Assembly: GCA_949825065.1 (NCBI GenBank)
Contig: OX463838.1
Location: 2,706,251 to 2,770,250 of the forward strand
Direction: 5' to 3'
Source of the DNA: Odontocerum albicorne
Lineage: Eukaryota > Arthropoda > Insecta > Trichoptera > Odontoceridae
DNA: 64,000 nucleotides
Below, piece by piece: positions 30,831 to 42,689 of this stretch. How positions within the stretch are numbered: the stretch's first letter is position 1; each line of letters starts with the position of its first letter. Under the pieces are notes generated by a model. That model made no database searches and was not told the DNA's origin. It saw only the letters and a list, made by a program, of their open reading frames with translations. Position numbers and translations under genes: made by a program.

Positions 30831-31114
30831 TATTTGGCTATTTCGACACATCGAAATTCAAAGAAAATATATTAAAATTAAAAAGTATTAAAATCATTAA
30901 AATATACCTAGATAACCCTAGACCGGTTGTTGTTGAAAACCGGTTATTATATTAAATAAAATGATCGGTTATTATAAAGTATTCATTTGTTTTATTTTAA
31001 TTATCGGCATTTTTTGTTTTATTTAAATTATCAGAAGAGTAGAAAGTATTTTTTTTAAATACACATTTGTGGGTAAAGTACGATAAATTAAGATTAAGTA
31101 GAAATCGTTTGAAC

Positions 31115-31625
31115 ATGTAGAACGAATGAATTAAGAAAGTCTATAATCTAACTGGACAGTGTCATATTCTGCTAAGATTATAGTCAACAACAGTATTTTA
31201 GTTACAACTTTAATGTATGGGAGTGAAACGTGGCAAAAATGGAAAAGAGTAGAATAAACACAGTAGAAATGCGTACACTGAGAATGATGCATGGATCGAC
31301 AATGTATGACAGAATACGGAATGAAGTGATTAATTTAAGAATGATGTGCTGAATAAGATGAAAAATAACTTTCTGACCTGGTTTGGGCATATAGAAGGAA
31401 TGAATGAAGAAATACTTACAAAATAAATGCAAACCTGAGTGAACGGCGTGGTAGAGGAAAACCAAGGAATGTATGGTTAGAATTGAATATTTTAAAAGAA
31501 AGAAATGTAGTCAGAGAAATTGCAGTAGTTACCAATATGGGAAGCTGCATCGATGTAGAAGAGACGAAGGATTGGTGTTGGGAAAGTTTGGCGCTTTGGC
31601 GTTAAAATTATCTAATGATGTTTTT
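31115..31625 (+). pseudogene. LINE-A C-terminus
   Basis: Frame-switching translation: TTLMYGSETWQKW, NTVEMRTLRMMHGSTMYDRI, RNEVI, LNKMKNNFLTWFGHIEGMNE, SERRGRGKPRNVWLE and ERNVVREIAVVTNMGSC. It covers the end of the reverse transcriptase to the C-terminus, further than any other LINE-A copy. Stops are frequent. Confidence 0.65.
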
Positions 31626-31629
31626 TTTT

Positions 31630-32075
31630 ATTTCATTGGTTGTTTAATGATATTAGATAAACTGTTTTTTCAACAAAACTATTCAACTAAACTTAATTTA
31701 TTACTTAACTAAAAAAAACTGCTAGTCAAACTAAATATAAATAAATTACTTTTTTATAGATAACAAAAACACGATTAATTTTTTAAAAACGATAAAGTTT
31801 AAAAAACAATATCTCATTTTACCTTAATATAAATATTTTTTTAATTCTATATGGATAAAAAATATGTTCAGTTTTCTTTCTTAATATTTATTGTCTTGTT
31901 TTTACATTTATTTAAAAAAAAACTTGGATAATTTCTCCCTCTTATAAAAAAACACACTTTTTCTGTCAATATAAGAAAAAAATTAAATTATAACTATTTT
32001 TTTATAAACTTGCTAATTTTGAAGTATTTCATTACAGGTGTTAATTTTCACAGAACTATGTGAAAATACCAGTAC
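31630..32075. other. Unassigned AT-rich stretch
   Basis: Nothing recognisable. Confidence 0.4.
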
Positions 32076-32432
32076 AGTGCTTTCCAAACTTACAACATGT
32101 TCGTACCCCTTTAAAACAGATTTTACCGACGTGCCCCACTTTTTACAATAAAAATGGATATATAGGGTATCGTTTAACTATGGTATAACACAATATGACG
32201 TTATGGCTAGAATTTTTTGTGAAAATAACATAAAAGGAACATAAAGGTTCAATTCAAAATTTCGTCTCTTTTATATGTGTATTTTCAAAAATACAGAGAC
32301 AAATAATATTATTGATGCAAATATACACTTAGTTTAAACTGTTTAATGGTAGGTTATGGAACTCTTGGTGATCATATGTGCTGCATTAATTGTCCTTTTA
32401 TTATTATTATTATCATAACTATTATTACTATA

Positions 32433-32463
<31 letters not shown>

Positions 32464-32576
32464 GAATTATTATTAGTATTAGTATTATTATTATTAGTAT
32501 TATTCTTATTAGTATAAGTATTATTATTATTAGTATTAGTATTATTATTATTATTATTAGTATTATTAATAGTATT

Positions 32577-32608
<32 letters not shown>

Positions 32609-32612
32609 AATA

Positions 32613-32643
<31 letters not shown>

Positions 32644-33175
32644 GTGCTAGCATTATTATTATAAATGTATTATTACTATTATTCTTATTATTATTAATAT
32701 TATTATTATTATTATCATTCGTATAATTATGAGTATTAGTACTATTATTACTAGTACTATTATTATAAGTATTATTATTATCATTACTATAATAATATTG
32801 TAATTATAATAAATATTATTATTATTATAAGTATGAGTATTAGTACTATTATTATTAGTATTATTATTATTACCATTACTATAGTAATAATAATTACTAT
32901 TATTTGTATTATTATTTTATTATTATTATTTTTATTATAATAATAATTATTATTATTTTTGTTATTATTATCATTATTATATTAATGCCGTGATATCCGA
33001 TACGACATTTGTGATCGTTAGATGAAGATGGGGCTTCACAGCAATAATAAAATTTCTTATTTTTTTGTTTTAATATTCACAAGAATAGAAAACCCTGTTT
33101 CACACAAAAATGTAGAAAGAGAAGGTAAAATATACTATTCATCTAAATTCTCTGCTGTTCATTTTGTTTAAAAAA
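32076..33175 (+). mobile_element. Possible hAT remnant around a microsatellite
   Basis: CAGTGCTTTCCAAACTT...GTTCGTACCCC at 32074-32115 resembles hAT left ends (CAGTG-TTCTCAA...GTACCCC). No matching right terminus was found by eye. The middle is the ATT microsatellite. Confidence 0.35.
32398..32990. repeat. ATT/TTA microsatellite, ~590 bp
   Basis: Almost uninterrupted TTA/ATT triplets with AGT, ACT and ATC variants. The long Ile-rich frames on both strands are artefacts of the repeat. Confidence 0.95.
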
Positions 33176-33241
33176 ATATTTGTTGTTAGAACAAGTTTAA
33201 CTGCTTACCACTTCATTATTTTGCATTCCGCTAATTATTGT

Positions 33242-33960
33242 ATCAACTATAATATAAGCCTCGATTCTAATAAATATCAAGTTATTTAGATAAATACATA
33301 ACATAAAACTAACAATAATGATTAATTAATACATCTTTTTACAAATTAGCAAAAATGTGGCAGTTTGTTAAAACCAAATAATATTTGGTGACGTTTGTCA
33401 AAAGTCACTACGTTAGTCTGCATTGGCTAGGGATGGGGTATACGATAGTAGGATTTTAATTTTTTTTATACATAAAATTAAATGTTCGTAATTAGTATTA
33501 ATTCATAGTGGATCTTGGCCTATTTAAAGATAGATACAAATCATACAATACATTAGAAAGTCAGTATAATGATAATTAGGAATTAAAACGTCAGTTTAGA
33601 GAAAAACAATTTATCGATTTATAAAACAACTATTCGATTTGTAAAAAAAACGATTTTACCCCATCCCTTTGAGACATGGCGTTTAAAACGTATAACCATT
33701 TCTCGCATTTGGACTGTTACAAACTACTCGGTTTTATAATGAGAATATCAAGAGAATTTAACAGTACCGATATCCTTCGAAACTTATATAATTATCTAAT
33801 TAGAACCAAATTAGAATATGCATGCGAAAAACAGTTTTTCGATTTATAAAAAAACTATTCGATTTGTAAAAAAAAACGATTTTACCCCATCCCTTTGAGA
33901 CATGACGTTTAAAATGTCACATGAACCATCCTACATTTTCCCAAGTATAGGAAAACACTG
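33242..33960 (+). mobile_element. MITE-X copy with embedded LINE-C piece
   Basis: MITE-X sequence runs from TATAATATAAGCCTCG (33250) to ACATTTTCCCAAGTATAGG (33950). At 33685-33823 it is interrupted by LINE-C (YKLLGF...LEYAC), after which the MITE segment TTTTTCGATTTATAAAA...ACCCCATCCCT repeats. It therefore contains a partial duplication. Confidence 0.6.
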
Positions 33961-34451
33961 ACTTGGTACTCGTATATAGCTAATTATTTTTATACATTTT
34001 AGCATCTTGAATTAAATCCCGGTGATTCTTGAAAATTACGTGGAAAAAACTTATTTTTTACATAATTTCAAATAAATAAAGTTATTTACTCTCAAACTAA
34101 GTATATAATATATTATATTATCCAACGTTTAGACGCATTACACGGTATTCGACTGGCAGCGACCTTTAGAATCTACATTAATACTAGTATCACTGTATTT
34201 CCCTCACAAGTCAGCATTGATGAATTTAATACACGATAATAAATTACATAATCAGTTGATAAATTCAAATATTTACATCAAAATGTTGACAAAAAATACC
34301 GGTCCGCCACTACAGATAACAGCTTAGATAATACAAACGGTAATAGACTAAACTACAACTGTCATTTCCTGATTTTAATTGGGGCTATTTAGAATTTGAA
34401 AATCTTAAATTAATATATCTTTTAAAAATAATTTTGTCAAGGCATAATTTA

Positions 34452-35735
34452 CAACACATCGATCAATAAGTCTCGGGACTAACCAACAGATGGCGATTCT
34501 TATAACAAATCCATACAGCTCTCAGTTAGTAACAACCTTTAGAAGTTACATGTCAAACTTTCATGCCATTGTGTCATTGAGTTACAGTGGTTTAGTGACG
34601 CTACTTTTGCTATTTTCAAGTTAATGGAAAAACCCTTATTTCGTGTGTTGATAAAACATTGCTTTTTAATGGGAAAAAATACCATTGAAACTCAGCGATG
34701 GCTTGAAAAGTGTTATCCGGGCTGTGCTCCGTCGAAAACAACCATTTGTCGGTGGTATGCTTATTTCAACGCGGTCGTACAAACACAAATGCTACTGAAC
34801 GCTCTGGTCGTCAAAATGAGGCTGTTACACCAGAAAACATAAAAAAAAACTCAAAATCGTGATGGAAAATCGCAAAGTAAAGTTGCGTGAGATAGCTGAC
34901 ATCCTGAAGATATAATTTGGTAGTGTTCACACTATTTTGCATAAATATTTGGTCATGAAAAAACTTTTTTCGAAATGGGTGCCGCGTTTGCTCACAATGG
35001 AACAGAAACAACAACGCATCGATGATTCGGAGCGCTGTTTTGCACTGTTTACGCCACATAAACAGAAATTTTTGCATCGGTATATGACAATGGATGAAAC
35101 TTGGATCCACTACTATACTCCGGAATCAAATCGGCAGTCAGCTGAGTGGAGAGCAGCCGATGAAAGTCGTCCGAAGCGATCAAAAACTCAACAGTCGGCT
35201 GGGAAGGTTATGGCCTCCGTATTTTGGGATGCGCATGGTATAATATTAATCAATCACCTTGAAAAGGGAAAAACCATCAATAGCGAATATTACATAGCGT
35301 TATTGGAGTGTTTGAAGGCAGAAATTGCAAAAAAACGTCCCCATATGAAGAAGAAAAAAGTTCTCTTTCATCAGGAAAATGCACCGTGTCACAAGACGAT
35401 AGTAACGATGGCCAAATTGCATGAGTTGAACTTCGAATTGCTTCCTCACCCACCGTATTCTCCAGATTTGGCCCCCAGCGACTATTGGCTGTTCGCAGAC
35501 CTCAAAAAGATGCTCCAGGGAAAGAGATTTGGCTCCAATGAAGAAGTGATTGCCGAAACTAACGCCTATTTTGAAACCAAAGATAAATCATTCTACACGG
35601 CTGGCATAGAAAAGTTAGGCAAGCGTTGGAATGAATGTATCGCTCTTGAAGGAGACTATGTTGATGAATAAAGAAGAATTTTGGCAAACAAATGTTGTTT
35701 TAGTAGTTAGTCCCGGGACTTATTGATCGATGTGT
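34452..35735 (+). mobile_element. Mariner-A, near full length
   Basis: Inverted repeats ACACATCGATCAATAAGTC at the left and GACTTATTGATCGATGTGT at the right extend ~30 bp (GTCTCGGGACTAAC / GTTAGTCCCGGGAC). TA lies on both sides (34450-34451, 35736-35737). Length ~1.28 kb, the usual size of mariner. Confidence 0.85.
34624..35671 (+). pseudogene. Mariner-A transposase, inactivated
   Basis: The N-terminal part (34624-34770) shows helix-turn-helix residues FLMGKNTIETQRWLEKCYPG and CRWYAYF. A frameshift near 34770, another in an A-run near 34845 and a TAA near 34912 break it. From 34937 the frame is open to the stop: MTMDETWIHYYTPESNRQSA (first catalytic Asp), KKKVLFHQENAPCHKT (second position is Glu where mariners have Asp), PPYSPDLAPSDYWLFADLKK (third Asp), ending LGKRWNECIALEGDYVDE. 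The D-to-E change plus three lesions predict no transposase activity. Length ~345 residues if continuous, as in the family. Confidence 0.85.
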
Positions 35736-35786
35736 TACCTGTATGTAGTACTCTTCATTTTTCACGTATTTTACTGTCGATGTACG

Positions 35787-36181
35787 GTATACTGTCCTCA
35801 TAAGCAAAAACGCAGCGAATGGAAAAAGTTTAGTTTTGAGGAAGCTGCACTTTTATGTTTTTCGTTGCTGCTTAAAAATGTCGTTATTCATAAACAAAAA
35901 ATCAGTAAAATGTGATTCATAAGCAAAAAAGCAGCAAACGCATAGGCACTTGCTGTCTTTTTGCTTATGAATCACATTTTTCTGTTTTTTTGCTTAGAAA
36001 AACCTAGTATTTTGTAAAATTAAAAAAGACATTACGTCGATTTTTGTATTGAAATAAATGGTTTTCTGGTATTTTTTTTATTGATTATGGTTCAAAATTT
36101 GATATGGAATATTGCCTCATACTTAGTTAAATTTCTAATTTTTACCGTTAGCTGCGTTTTTGCTTATGACGGCAGTATACT
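35787..36181. mobile_element. TATA-flanked MITE with GCAAAAACGCAGC repeats
   Basis: GTATACTGTCCTCATAAGC at the left mirrors GCTTATGACGGCAGTATAC at the right, each followed inside by AAAAACGCAGC. A second internal palindrome (GATTCATAAGCAAAAAAGC against GCTTATGAATC, 35910-35975) lies in the loop. An isolated right end recurs at 36505-36548. Confidence 0.75.
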
Positions 36182-36504
36182 CGTATAACGAATATAATTT
36201 CTACATTACAATTACAAGGTACTTAATTCAAATTTCCTGCATTTTATTTTTAATAATTTCAATGTTTAATTTCGTAGAATAAGTAAATAACCTACATATT
36301 TACTCATAACTAGATAATAATCGTAATCCATAATACAAACATTTACCTATATATAAATGAATTACATAAGAAATCAATAACTAATATAATTTCTATATTA
36401 CAACTACAAGAATTTGATATGGAATATACTTGGTTAAATTTCCGATTTTTTTTATATGGAATATACTTAGTGGATTTTTGAACCTCATACTTAGTTAAAT
36501 TTCT

Positions 36505-36548
36505 GTTTTTTTACCGTTAGCTGCGTTTTTGCTTACGACGGCAGTATA
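36505..36548. repeat. Second right end of the TATA-flanked MITE
   Basis: TTACCGTTAGCTGCG...GCTTACGACGGCAGTATA repeats the right end at 36141-36180. Segments between (36420-36500) also repeat 36105-36140, so the end was tandemly duplicated. Confidence 0.7.
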
Positions 36549-36614
36549 GTCTTTAAAATCAGCTGTCAACTAACATCAGACACGAAAAGTCTTTGAAAAA
36601 AATATGTAGTAGCA

Positions 36615-36965
36615 TGTTTCGTTGCTCTCCTATCATCGTGGCTATCCTATCATCGTGGTTCTCCTATCATCGTGGCTCTCCTATCATCGTGGCTCTCCTA
36701 TCATCGTTGCTCTCCTATCATCGTGGCTATCCTATCATCGTGGCTATCCTATCATCGTGGCTCTCCTATCATCGTGGCTCTCCTATCATCGTGGCTCTCT
36801 TATCATCGTGGCTCTCCTATCATCGTGGCTATCCTATCATCGTGGCTCTCCTATCATTGTGACTATCCTATAATCGTGGTTCTCCTATCATCGTGGCTCT
36901 CTTATCATCGTGGTTATCCTATCATCGTGACTCTCTTATCATCGTGGCTCTCCCATCATCCTTCT
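36615..36965. repeat. 17-bp minisatellite, about 20 copies
   Basis: Unit GCTCTCCTATCATCGTG, with T/C and CT/AT variants. Since 17 is not divisible by three, three units (51 bp) encode the same 17-residue peptide (SYHRG...IIVALLSSWL) in all three frames, giving overlapping open frames that are not genes. Confidence 0.95.
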
Positions 36966-37061
36966 TCCAAATTCTTCTTCCTATATTTTAGCAACATATA
37001 AAATTATTTCATTTGAATCGTCAAATTATTTCTGTCTTACCTTTCTTTCCCTATTACACTT

Positions 37062-37250
37062 TTTTGTGTACAATACAACTTGATGGGTTTATTGTAATGC
37101 GGCAATCTCTTCCAGTCAAAGGCAAATATGTTAAAAGGGTTTTAAGTGAAAATCAGTGTGGAATAATTTAAAAAACAATCTGTTTTTCAACGGAAATCGA
37201 GCACGCAACCGTCAAATCGGAAAATAGTCGTCTAACAAACTAGGCAACAA
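37062..37250 (-). repeat. SINE-1, most complete copy
   Basis: Minus strand: GTTGCCTAGTTTGTTAGACG (A box), GCGTGCTCGATTTCCG (B box), body TTTTCACTTAAAACCC, then tail CTGGAAGAGATTGCCGC, ACAATAAACCCATCAAG and TTGTATTGTACAC. The tail matches the LINE-B 3' end at 30745-30815. The element is about 190 bp. Confidence 0.75.
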
Positions 37251-37304
37251 AAATCGTCCTGTATCATTTTTAATATGTTTGTATAATGCTATTGTGTAAA
37301 TTTA

Positions 37305-37950
37305 AGCAAAACCAACCAAGTGTATGACATTTTCCAAAGATCCACTAGAGGGCAGAATCTCAGTACGTGACGAACCAATTGAACAAGCAACCCAGTTCAG
37401 ATATCTTGGCAGTGAACTGCTCAGCTCTCATGACCTCCCCAGAGAAGTAAGGCCTCAGGTAGATAAAGCTGCAGTTGTGGCGGGCTGCCTGAGATATGTC
37501 ATATGGAGGAATAAAGATATGAGAACGGATAGCAAGGTACGGATTTATAAGACCTGTGTGCGACCTATCCTCACATATGGCATCGAAGCGAGGGTGGACA
37601 CTTTCAGGACAAAAAGTATGCTAAGGACAACGGAAATGAGAACTCTGCGCGCCATTGCTGGGAAGACTTTGCGTGATCGTGTAAGGAACACCACAATCCG
37701 AGAGGTCTGTGAGGTCCAAGATGTGGTCAGATGGGGACGACAGCGTCGACTATACTGGTACCAACATGTACAGAGAATGAATTCCACAAGAATTCCATAC
37801 ATAGCTCTGCATGGGGTGCCGGATAGAAGGCGTCCACCAGGAAGACCCCCGAAACGATGGAGAGATAGCTGGAGCTCAGAGCATCACAGGAGGACAATCC
37901 TGCAGTAACAGACTCTTGAGTCTATTCTATAAAAAAATTAAGAAGAAGAA
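37305..37950 (+). pseudogene. LINE-E reverse transcriptase C-terminus, intact frame
   Basis: GTGTAAAT-TT at 37294-37304 and 37951-37962 appears to be the target duplication. The frame 37324-37908 is open and reads EQATQFRYLGSELLSSHDLP, CLRYVIWRNKDMRTDSKVRI, YKTCVRPILTYGIEARVDTF, EMRTLRAIAGKTLRDRVRN, RRLYWYQHVQRMNSTRIP and GRPPKRWRDSW. It is the thumb-to-C-terminus of the same family as 19292. The ATG is internal to the parent protein. The end is AAATTAAGAAGAAGAAG. An uninterrupted frame implies a younger insertion than the copy at 19292. Confidence 0.8.
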
Positions 37951-38069
37951 GTGTAAATATTTCATTTTACAATGAAAACAGATTTGTTAAACGATTTTCT
38001 GGTTGATCAAAAGACATTGCACTTTGTAAATTAACCCGTCAAATTGTACAACAAAATATTTAAATAAAT

Positions 38070-38385
38070 TCAAAGGTTTGCTCTTTACTTTGCTATAATA
38101 ATTAAATAGAACATTCAAAGGTTTGCCCTTTACTTTGCTATAATAATTAAATAGAACATTCAAAGGTTTGCCCTTTACTTTGCTATAATAATTAAATAGA
38201 ACATTCAAAGGTTTGCCCTTTACTTTGCTATAATAATTAAATAGAACATTCAAAGGTTTGCCCTTTACTTTGCTATAATAATTAAATAGAACATTCAAAG
38301 GTTTGCTCTTTACTTTGCTATAATAATTAAATAGAACATTCAAAGGTTTGCCCTTTACTTTGCTATAATAATTAAATAAACTTAG
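38070..38385. repeat. 45-bp minisatellite, seven copies
   Basis: Unit TTCAAAGGTTTGCCC, TTTACTTTGCTATAATAATT, AAATAGAACA. Copies are virtually identical. The 15-residue minus-strand peptide NVLFNYYSKVKGKPL repeats because 45 is a multiple of three. Unrelated in sequence to the 45-bp array at 10100. Confidence 0.95.
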
Positions 38386-38639
38386 TCTGATATTAATATG
38401 TAATTTTGGATAAGAAGTGTCAATTCAGGTTCCATAATATTGTTGAGGATCGAAATAATAATAAAGAGTATTTATTTACAAAGGGTTCATTTAATAAGAG
38501 CAACGGGCCAGTAAATATTGATAAGGGAGATATCAATCTACATTATTTATTAGCAAACGCAGGGCCTCGTTAGGGGTAGGGTTGCCTTTGCTTTAGAATT
38601 ATGATGATAGGCAAAGGATATTAACAATTTATCCATGAG

Positions 38640-38985
38640 ATTTTTTAATTTTTTTTTATTCACTTTGCACGGATTTTTCCAGTTACACAAAGAAGGTCTG
38701 CTTCTAGCGTTAGCTTATATATTCGTTAGGAAGAATATCAGCCAAGATTCTTCTCATACTGCTAGACGGTACCGAGAATATATCAACAGTGTCATTCAGT
38801 TGGTTCAATATCTCTATACCACGCGTGACTGAGTGTTTAGCCATGATATTCGTCCTATAAGTTGGTATGTAGAACAGAGGGTGATTCCTTGCACGGCTAT
38901 ATTTATTGGGTACATATAAACTTAGTGCTTCTAGAATCGCGGTACAGTTAAAGCAACTTTAAAAAACCTTAAGTAGGAATATCGA
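38640..38985 (-). pseudogene. LINE-C C-terminus and 3' UTR, minus strand
   Basis: The reverse complement matches 8550-8850: SVTRGIEILNQLNDTVDIFS and RRILADIL are recognisable on the minus strand, followed by the CTAGCGTTAGC 3' region. Confidence 0.6.
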
Positions 38986-39039
38986 GATGGCCCTGTACAA
39001 GTATTGATAAACAGTACATGATCGATTTCATTTCAGCAA

Positions 39040-39440
39040 GTATACAGTCATGACATATCATGAGTTTCAGATTGCAAAGATTCTCTTGCCCTTGTGGCGA
39101 CCATATGCGCGGTCACTGAACCCACGAGACGACCTTTGCCCGCCTTAACAATGCGAGGCAAACAATGCTAAAGTTCACGCGGCCGGTTATTCAACTCGCT
39201 ACCAGCCGAGAGCGCATTCCATGAGGAAAAGAGAAAGCAACACATCTTTCGCGCTGTCTCTCAAAACAAAAGGATACCTATGCGCGACAATAACCATATT
39301 GTAAGCGCAAAGACGAAACAGCAATATATCACGCGTGCGTTCCCGCACACGTTCAAAAACATTATAAATACCGATATCTGTCAATAAAATTCCTCTTTGC
39401 ACATTGCGATTTCGACAAGTTTTATTTATCAACAATCATC
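39040..39440 (+). other. GC-rich LTR-like or promoter-like island
   Basis: Higher GC than neighbours, with ACATTATAAATACC (TATA-like) at 39358-39371 and CAATAAAATTC (polyadenylation-like) at 39383-39393 within 30 bp. That arrangement fits a solo LTR. No second copy or target duplication was found. Confidence 0.3.
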
Positions 39441-39524
39441 CTCATCATCTCTCCTTTAAGGAACACACGTTCCTAAGCCCTGTTCGGCGACACTGTATTT
39501 TCGTGATTCGTATTGCAAGGTTCT

Positions 39525-39632
39525 AAAGATGACGTTCGTCATGGAAGGAGAGCTGGACTTCATCATCCCAGGACAGTCCACCGTCACAAACAGATCATAC
39601 GACCTAAACCAAGAGGAAGAAGACGAAGAATT
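39525..39632 (+). pseudogene. LINE-E 3' end fragment
   Basis: GGAAGGAGAGCTGGAC...TCATCATCCCAGGACAG...CAAGAGGAAGAAGACG aligns with 20088-20170. Only the last ~105 bp are present. Confidence 0.7.
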
Positions 39633-39724
39633 TAATTTGAACACACAATTTTGATGGATCTGGGTGTGTTGCCTTTCATTTGTCGACATTGTAAGCTAAA
39701 CTATTTAAAGCTATATAAATTGTC

Positions 39725-41270
39725 TTTTAATTATTATTATTACCTATCTACCAAATTGTCCTTTAATTATTATTATTACCTGTCTACCAAATTATCCTTT
39801 AATTATTATTATTACCTGTCTACCAAATTATCCTGTAATTATTATTTTTACATGTCTACCTAATTGTTCTTTAATTATTATTATTACCTATCTACCAAAT
39901 TGTCCTTTAATTATTATTATTACCTGTCTACCAAATTATCCCTTAATTATTATTGTAACATGTCTACCAAATTGTCCTTTAATTATTATTATTACCTATC
40001 TACCAAATAAATTGTCCTTTAATTATTATTATTACCTATCTACCAAATAAATTGTCCTTTAAATATTATTCTTACCTATCTACCAAATAAATTGTCCTTT
40101 AATTATTATTATTACCTATCTACCAAATAAATTGTCCTTTAATTATTATTATTACCTATCTACCAAATAAATTGTCCTTTAATTATTATTATTACCTATC
40201 TACCAAATAAATTGTCCTTTAAATATTATTCTTACCTATCTACCAAATAAATTGTCCTTTAATTATTATTATTGCCTATCTACCAAATAAATTGTCCTTT
40301 AATTATTATTGCTACCTATCTATCAAATTGTCATTTAATTATTTTTATTACCTATCTACCAAATAAATTGTCCTTTAATTATTATTATTACCTATCTACC
40401 AAATTGTCCTTTAATTATTATGATTACCTAGCTACAAAATAAATAGTCCTTTAATTATTATTATTACCTATCTTCAAAATAAATTGTCCTTCAATTGTTA
40501 TTATTATTACCTATCTACCAAATTGTCTTTCAATTATTATGATTACCTATCTACAAAATAAATTGTCCTTTAATTATTATTATTACCTATCTACCAAATT
40601 GTCCTTTAATTATTATGATTACCTATCTACAAAATAAATTGTCCTTTAATTATTATTATTACCTATCTACCAAATAAATTGTCCTTTAATTATTATTATT
40701 ATTACCTATCTACCAAATTGTCCTTTAATTATTATTATTACCTATCTACCAAATTATCCTTTAATTATTATGATTACCTATCTACAAAATAAATTGTCCT
40801 TTAATTATTATTATTACCTATCTTCAAAATAAATTGTCCTTCAATTGTTATTATTATTACCTACCTATTTACCAAATTGTCTTTCAATTATTATGATTAC
40901 CTATCTACAAAATAAATTGTCCTTTTATTATTATTATTACCGATCTACCAAATAAATTCTCCTTTAATAATTATTATTACCTATCTACCAAATTCTCCTT
41001 TAATTATTATTATTACCTATCTACCAAATTGTCCTTTAATTATTATGATTACATATCTACAAAATAAATTGTCTTTTAATTATTATTATTACTTATCTTC
41101 AAAATAAATTGTCCTTTAATTATTATTATTATTACCTATCTACCAAATAAATTGTCCTTTAATAATTATTATTATTACCTATCTACCCAATAAATTGTCC
41201 CTTAATTATTATTATTACCTATCCACTAAATTGTCCCTTAATTATTATTATTACCTATCTACCAAAAACA
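39725..41270. repeat. 37-41-bp minisatellite, about 40 copies
   Basis: Units combine TTTAATTATTATTATTACC, TATCTACCAAAT and either TTGTCC or AAATTGTCC. Variants (TGATTACC, TATTCTTACC, ATCTTCAAAAT) recur in a patterned order, suggesting block duplications, for example 40330-40560 and 40720-40920. Confidence 0.95.
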
Positions 41271-41639
41271 CTCGGTAAGTAAATTATAACGGCCCTGTCA
41301 ACAAAATAATAAGTGAATATCTAAAGTATTGATCGTATTATACTTATTCAACAGATAACAATGCTAAGGATGGAACGGGGCTTCATTATTTTTTTCGACA
41401 GCATAATAAATGTGATAATAATTATAAAAGAGATATTAAGAATGATTCATAACGTTTTCAAGAACACGCGATATACTAGATAAAAATCTTTTAATCGAAT
41501 TTACTTCAAAATAAACAAATATCATAAAAAAAATTATGTCTTAAGGGAAATTGAATTTTTTTATAGGTAATAAGATACGAGAGTGTTGATTCCTTGACAA
41601 AGGAAGCATGTCCTACCGGTTGTCCCCTATCAGATTTTT

Positions 41640-41832
41640 GATCTTTCAAATATTTTTTCTTTTTAAAAGAATAGATATGACCAACGTCATAGGTATCGTT
41701 AATACCCTCGAACATTTGGCGGAAAAAGTGTCTGTGTCGTTCGAGGGGAGAAGCACAGCGCGGGGCTCGTACCGACGACCTTCCGGACAGAAGTCCAATG
41801 CGTTACCGCGCGGCCATGCACCTCGAATTTAA
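41640..41832 (-). repeat. SINE-2 (tRNA-derived), copy 1
   Basis: Minus strand: TGCATGGCCGCGCGGTAACG (A box), CATTGGACTTCTGTCCGG, then GGTCGTCGGTACGAGCCCC (B box), CTGTGCTTCTCC, followed by a non-tRNA body GAGGGTATTAACGATACC. Distinct from SINE-1 by its head. Not a functional tRNA: the body continues without a mature 3' end. Confidence 0.7.
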
Positions 41833-42045
41833 AGATGATATTTGGTTCAAATTAAACATGATATTTGGCGTTGGATTGGGATATAATTGGTATATATGTA
41901 TAAGGGCTCTAGATATAAATCAATCCAAAAAAAACATCCCTTCGAAACCATGGTTTTATATAATATAATAAGAAAGAACAAGATGGAAATGTATGTCATG
42001 TGTCGTTTTCTGACGGGCCACTGCATGGTGACTAGTCATCTTTAA

Positions 42046-42685
42046 CATTTCCCTTCCTGTGCTAAAAAAATCCGCGCGTTCCGGTGCTGTGTATTCAATA
42101 AACATGTAAAAATGAGTGATTTAAAATCGGAAAAAGAAGAATATTCATAGCCAATCGCTTAAATTAATAAAATTTGAAGTCAAAAGTGATAATGATTGAA
42201 GTTTAATTGTTGAAAACACGAAAAAAACATCGGCTGACGTTCATAAAACGGGCAAAAATACCACCTCAGATGAATGCGCTAAAGCGACTGAGACCTGAGA
42301 CGGACTAACCTCGTGTAAGTTATACCACGAAGGAAGAAACACAACGGCAAACTGAGATTCTATTTCTTGCGTTCCCATATACAGAATAGAGTGAGACGTG
42401 AATAGCGTCGCTTCCTCACCCATAACGGTTTTTTAGAATGAATATACCTACGTCACATACTGGCACACGTTTGATTGTATTGGTGAATTTATTCCCGATT
42501 TTCATAAAATATTTCTGATGTGGCCGATAAGTGCTAATTATTATTAATATTATTTTTTTCATTCAATGCGTAAATGTATTATGGAGGAATATCTAAAATC
42601 TGAACTCAGTATTTATTATGTTTACAGAGATATTCAAGTTTTTAGAAGCAATGTGTACTAGTTACACATCACAGGGAAGGAAAGG
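42046..42685 (+). mobile_element. TTAA-flanked piggyBac-type MITE, copy 3
   Basis: TTAA at 42042-42045 and 42686-42689. Ends CATTTCCCTTCCTGTGC and CACAGGGAAGGAAAGG. Contains an extra ~50 bp (42290-42350) relative to copy 2. Directly follows into LINE-H at 42690. Confidence 0.85.
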
Positions 42686-42689
42686 TTAA

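Noticed and set aside
32346..32726. Ile-rich frames on both strands
   Set aside because: Direct translation of an ATT microsatellite.
34811..35110. Minus-strand 99-codon frame
   Set aside because: Shadow of mariner-A transposase.
36593..37001. Three overlapping plus-strand frames with SYHRG repeats
   Set aside because: Artefact of the 17-bp minisatellite.
41700..41832. tRNA gene on the minus strand
   Set aside because: A second similar copy with non-tRNA body at 43105 indicates a SINE.
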